Shown in pieces: positions 60,718 to 64,000 of a stretch of 64,000 bases of DNA. How positions within the stretch are numbered: the stretch's first letter is position 1; each line of letters begins with the position of its first letter. Source of the DNA: Phaeodactylum tricornutum CCAP 1055/1 (Eukaryota; Bacillariophyta; Bacillariophyceae; Surirellales; Neidiaceae); contig NC_011677.1 of the NCBI RefSeq assembly GCF_000150955.2, positions 186,001 through 250,000 of the forward strand. The letters run 5' to 3'. The translations under genes and the position numbers were made by a program. The notes beneath the pieces were generated by a model. It did no database searches. It saw nothing but the letters and a program-made list of their open reading frames with translations, and was not told the origin of the DNA.

Positions 60718-61566
60718 TTAGCGGGGTCGGGTGTGGGTACCGACCGTCCCAGTCACCGTCATGGTCGTGTTGCTCGTGGCCTCGTCGGTACCCAACTCTT
60801 TCCGCAAGAGCATAATGCAACCGTCGGGATCATCCGGATTGTCTATTTCCCGATACGCCAAGCTCTGGTACATGGCAACGGCGGGAGTGTTGCTGCGTTC
60901 CACACGAATAAAGATTTCGTGACTCCCGAGTTGGTCGACACAGAATTGTTCACAGGCTCGCACCAAGGCCCGGGCAATCCCCCGGCGGCGCCAATCCGGA
61001 TGAATGCACAAATCCGAAAGATACGGCCGCGGATTATAGGTGTAGGAGGTGGGTCGATTGGGCGTCCGGGCGTCCACGTCGCAAAAGCCGACCAGGTCTC
61101 CGTTGGTCGGTGCGAGTGCCACGAGCATGCGGTGCCGGGCCCGGTCGTCGCCGTAGGGAAACCCCTGCTGGACGCGATTGAGTTCTCCCAATCGGTAGAG
61201 CTGCTTCCATGGACCAGTGGTGTTGGCGTAGAAACTACTCAGAATAATGTCCGCCACCGATCCCAATTCGGCATGCCGACACTCGCGAATCGGAATAGAA
61301 TCTGGTGCGTTGTTGCTGTTGTTGTTGTCGTCCCAAATGGTCCGGTCCGCATCCGGATTGTGCTCATGGTGCGTCGCCCGTCGTAGAGTACGACTGGTGG
61401 AGGGAGTTGGGGCGAGTCGGAATGTACGAGGAACCGTTCTCGTGGACGACGCGATAGTCGGTCGAATCCAAGCCGCGACCAGGCCGGGAACGATCAAGAC
61501 CACGGCCAAGACCAACCACACAAGGATTCCGACACCGCGATAAGGGTGATGCCATGTGCCCGTCAT
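60718..61566 (-). CDS. GNAT-family N-acetyltransferase with an N-terminal hydrophobic leader
   Basis: The 282-residue product has a GNAT domain from about residue 90 to 260. The acetyl-CoA motif A is clear: YLSDLCIHPDWRRRGIARAL, with R-R-x-G-I/A after the beta4 strand. Motif B follows as IFIRVERSNTPAVAMYQSLA, then YREIDNP and a last strand, CIMLLRKEL. It should transfer an acetyl group from acetyl-CoA to an amine; the substrate is unknown. Residues about 11-33 (GVGILVWLVLAVVLIVPGLV) are hydrophobic and followed by an Arg/Thr/Ser-rich stretch, which looks like a signal peptide plus transit peptide or a membrane anchor, so an organelle or endomembrane location is likely. Confidence 0.83.
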   Translation of the reverse strand: MTGTWHHPYRGVGILVWLVLAVVLIVPGLVAAWIRPTIASSTRTVPRTFRLAPTPSTSRTLRRATHHEHNPDADRTIWDDNNNSNNAPDSIPIRECRHAELGSVADIILSSFYANTTGPWKQLYRLGELNRVQQGFPYGDDRARHRMLVALAPTNGDLVGFCDVDARTPNRPTSYTYNPRPYLSDLCIHPDWRRRGIARALVRACEQFCVDQLGSHEIFIRVERSNTPAVAMYQSLAYREIDNPDDPDGCIMLLRKELGTDEATSNTTMTVTGTVGTHTRPR

Positions 61567-62293
61567 GATCCCTCACCACGAGCAATACCCACGAGCAACA
61601 CGTACGTCGTCAACCCCCGGTGTGTGGTTCTTTTGGGTCCGGTGTCGATGGATGCTGTGGCCAGCGTCGTGCAAGGTTGGCTCCGGTTCCGTTTTGGAAC
61701 CCTGGTCTTCGCCTGACTTGACTGTGACACTGACTGGGAACGAGGGAATGATATGGACAGAGTGGGGTAGGGAATGGCGTGGGGACGTGAGAATGTCCGC
61801 CTTCCGTGCCGATCGGGGGAAAAGACAGTCATCGATACCCACCACGAGTTCTGTGACGTGGATAAGAGTATGTGTCGCATCCTTTTTAAAATACTCGTAA
61901 TATTATTCTATTCGAGTTAGCGGTACCCATCATTGACTGTGAGAGAGCATCCCCGTGGAATAGATTACGGTAGGACGCACAGACGAGTACGTAATTTTGC
62001 CCAACTGTGACTTCGAATAACGTGTATGACGTGTAACCCGTGTAGTACCTATACCGTTTGCCGTATCTTGTTTCGACTCGGCGCTCGTGAGAATCTGCAC
62101 GCTCTGAATTTGTTGGATCTACGAAAGGGTTTTCTCTGCACGGTAGTGGACTCCCTACCTATTTCCCTCGACACACTCCGCGTCCCCCTGGATCTCCCGG
62201 CGAGTCTCACACAAACACACACACACACACACTGGGATCAAACCCATACTCCATACTTATATACATAGACTCCCATATCCTACCGTAGTCACC
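61567..62293. other. Divergent intergenic region with CA microsatellite
   Basis: This 727-base region lies between GNAT (minus) and adenylate kinase (plus). A CA repeat lies at about 62214-62232, some 60 bases before the adenylate kinase start and thus probably in its 5' leader. No gene is supported. Confidence 0.55.
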
Positions 62294-63427
62294 ATGCTCT
62301 TGTCAACTGGCGCTTTCCGGACGGCTGGACGCCGCATCGCGTCACAGGCGGCACGCCGATCGGCATCGTCCCACACCGTCGTCCCGACAGTCGCCGCCTC
62401 GTCGTCCCACCAAGGCAAGTTACTCGCCGCTACGGGCATTGCCCTTTTGGGTGCCACGGCTCTTTGGCAACAACCCAACGTAAGTAGCAAGTGTACAGTA
62501 CACATACACACACACACACACACACACGAGCTCCGACTACGTAGACTCCAAACCCCTGTCGACTTTCAGTGGGACCTTGCCTCACAAACCCCGTATGTGG
62601 CACTTCTACTCTCTGCTTACCTGGTTGGCATCTCATATGTTGTTTTACAGAAAACACACGCCGTGTCCCGCTCCCAATCGGTAGAAGAGGCCGTCCGAGC
62701 CACGGAAGACAAATTCGGCGCCTACTGGCCGCGCAACATTCTCATTCTCTTTGGTCCGCCGGGAGCCGGCAAGGGCACGCACGGACCCAAGATCGAATCC
62801 ATGCTCGGCGTCCCCCAACTGTCCACCGGAGACATGTTGCGCGAAGCCGTCGCGGACAAAACGGACGTGGGGAAAAAAGCGGAAGCCGTCATGAAAGCCG
62901 GCGGTCTCGTCGGGGACGATATCGTCGTGGGTATTATTCGGGACCGGATCCAACACGCCGACTGCAAGTTTGGTTTCATTCTCGACGGATTCCCGCGGAC
63001 GCTCCAACAAGCGCAAGCCCTGGACGCCATGCTCGCCAAGGAAGGGGCCGTCGTCACCAAGGTCGTTGAACTCGATGTCCCCGATTCTGTACTGGAAGAA
63101 CGCATTTGCGGACGATGGATACACAAGGGATCCGGACGTTCCTACCACGTCAAGTACGCACCGCCCAAAACCATGAAGAAAAACTCCAAGGGGGAGCCGA
63201 TCCCGGAATCCATGAAGGACGACAAATCGGGAGAAGCCCTCATGCAGCGGAAGGACGATACCGCACAGGCTCTCACCAAGCGCTTGCAGGGTTACCACAA
63301 CGAAACCGTTCCAATTCTGGAGCACTACCGACCTAACGGCGTCGTCCGATCCGTCAACGCCAACCAAGGTATGGAAGGCGTCTGGAAGGAAATCCTACAA
63401 GCCTTGGAGCGACCCAAGCAGGCCTAA
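62294..63427 (+). CDS. Adenylate kinase, probably mitochondrial, with one in-frame intron
   Basis: The enzyme interconverts ATP + AMP and 2 ADP. Motifs are ILILFGPPGAGKGTHGPKIE (P-loop), QLSTGDMLREAV (AMP binding), FGFILDGFPRTLQQAQALDA, and the long lid CGRWIHKGSGRSYHVKYAPP, ending with MQRKDDTAQALTKRL. The lid is of the long type (AK2-like). An intron at 62480-62650 fits well (donor GTAAGT after CCCAAC, acceptor TTTTACAG), giving exons 62294-62479 and 62651-63427 and 320 residues. That intron is 171 bases, a multiple of three, has no stop in frame and contains a CA repeat, so the unspliced frame also stays open (377 residues). The N-terminus is Arg/Ser/Ala-rich (FRTAGRRIASQAARRSASS) and precedes a hydrophobic segment (LLAATGIALLGATALW), as for an inner-membrane or intermembrane-space protein. 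Confidence 0.9.
   Translation: MLLSTGAFRTAGRRIASQAARRSASSHTVVPTVAASSSHQGKLLAATGIALLGATALWQQPNVSSKCTVHIHTHTHTHELRLRRLQTPVDFQWDLASQTPYVALLLSAYLVGISYVVLQKTHAVSRSQSVEEAVRATEDKFGAYWPRNILILFGPPGAGKGTHGPKIESMLGVPQLSTGDMLREAVADKTDVGKKAEAVMKAGGLVGDDIVVGIIRDRIQHADCKFGFILDGFPRTLQQAQALDAMLAKEGAVVTKVVELDVPDSVLEERICGRWIHKGSGRSYHVKYAPPKTMKKNSKGEPIPESMKDDKSGEALMQRKDDTAQALTKRLQGYHNETVPILEHYRPNGVVRSVNANQGMEGVWKEILQALERPKQA
62505..62526 (+). repeat. CA microsatellite inside the adenylate kinase intron
   Basis: About ten CA units lie within the predicted intron. Read in frame they would give alternating His and Thr, unlike any adenylate kinase, which supports removal by splicing. Confidence 0.8.
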
Positions 63428-63710
63428 CGAAAGTGTGCGCTTGAAAATATACAAAACTAACTGGCCCACAACTGCACTAGCGTCATTTCGTTGCTTACAG
63501 TAGCAATAGCTATTCCGAGCCACGGCTTCGATACGCCGTCGTCTACATTGTCTAAACGCACCGTATTCTGGGCTCTACACCTGCACTTGGTCTAGCTCGG
63601 TTCGTTTTTCCAGACGGTCAACCTCTTGTTCGCGCTTCCGGATAGGCTAACGTCCGTCGTCTGCAAGTCTAGACGCAACGAATCCTTACCTTTGTGCACG
63701 TGCACGTAAT

Positions 63711-63983
63711 CTAGCTCGCTTCACTTTCGTCCCCGGGCAATTTGTCCCTGCGCTTCCGGAATGGCCCCACCAACGCCTGTCGTATCCGACGTGTCGAACG
63801 AGCAAGTGCCGATCTACTTCGTTCGAAAACGAGTTTACTTTGCGCTTTCGGAGCCTTGGAGAAGTCTCGGACAACCTGCCAAACGTTGGGCATGCGAATG
63901 GCACCCGTCTCCAGTCCTTGTTGCACCAAACCGGCGGCAAAACCCAGCACTGCACCGGCTAGAATTAACGTCAATTCGTCCTC
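63711..63983 (-). CDS. Last exon of a small membrane protein gene, 5' part outside the window
   Basis: The frame reads LTLILAGAVLGFAAGLVQQG, then AIRMPNVWQVVRDFSKAPKA and a basic C-terminus, ending at 63711. A stop (TAG at 63986-63984) sits just upstream in frame, and its AG makes a natural splice acceptor (AACGTAG followed by GAGGACGAA), so this is best read as a 3' exon whose earlier exons lie beyond the right edge. The visible 90 residues have one membrane span. I do not recognise the family. The gene converges on adenylate kinase (283 bases between stops). Confidence 0.5.
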   Translation of the reverse strand, partial: EDELTLILAGAVLGFAAGLVQQGLETGAIRMPNVWQVVRDFSKAPKAQSKLVFERSRSALARSTRRIRQALVGPFRKRRDKLPGDESEAS

Positions 63984-64000
63984 CTACGTTGTTTACCCCA

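Noticed and set aside
60583-61386. 267-codon frame on the plus strand
   Set aside because: It runs antisense through the GNAT gene, whose acetyl-CoA motif is clear on the other strand; the plus-strand product has no recognisable motif.
1-64000. Retrotransposons, other mobile elements or virus-like copies
   Set aside because: No reverse transcriptase, integrase, transposase or capsid motif was seen in any frame, and no long terminal repeats were noticed by eye; a self-alignment of the window would settle this.

Overview
This 64 kb window looks like nuclear DNA of a photosynthetic stramenopile, most likely a diatom such as Phaeodactylum tricornutum (inferred from features, not from a database match). 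Genes are dense and mostly intronless, or carry a few GT-AG introns of about 70-170 bases. Several proteins start with a signal peptide running into a Phe-led motif (AFAP, ADAFS, RGFTV), the usual signature for import into a red-algal secondary plastid. The window also holds a chlorophyll synthase, a DGD1-type galactolipid synthase and a Derlin with a pre-protein leader. I see no CRISPR array, rRNA, convincing tRNA or mobile element.

Layout, left to right. 0-21 kb: a giant ubiquitin-specific protease cut by the left edge, an ATP-grasp enzyme, a tandem pair of related coiled-coil genes, an acidic coiled-coil protein and a 1,600-residue TPR protein. 21-36 kb: a dephospho-CoA kinase fused to a membrane domain, then a run rich in plastid-directed genes: DGD1-like synthase, an acidic plastid protein, a symbiont-type Derlin, a two-S1-domain protein and ChlG. 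These are interrupted by an alpha/beta hydrolase and the ribosome-assembly WD-repeat protein NSA1/WDR74. 36-46 kb: an ABC-F ATPase, a secreted or membrane-anchored sedolisin/subtilisin-like protease, a LENG1-like protein and an unknown protein. 46-56 kb: a six-exon RME-8 (DNAJC13) endocytosis co-chaperone of about 3,076 residues. 56-64 kb: a multi-span protein with a weak aquaporin resemblance, a C19orf12-like protein that needs a frame change, a PhzF-family protein, a lipidated small protein, a GNAT acetyltransferase, an adenylate kinase and the last exon of a gene running off the right edge.

Most neighbours are on opposite strands, so the window is largely a series of divergent pairs (shared upstream regions of 0.4-1.4 kb) and convergent pairs (3' gaps of 0.1-0.3 kb). 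The genes do not form one pathway. The clearest functional theme is plastid biology between 23 and 36 kb: thylakoid lipid (DGDG), chlorophyll, plastid RNA or translation (S1 protein) and protein import across the second outermost plastid membrane (Derlin). The points most worth checking are a natural Glu-to-Gln change in the second ATPase site of the ABC-F protein, a protease with Glu where subtilisins have His, the membrane-fused CoA kinase, an adenylate-kinase intron that stays open in frame, and the C19orf12 homologue split over two frames.
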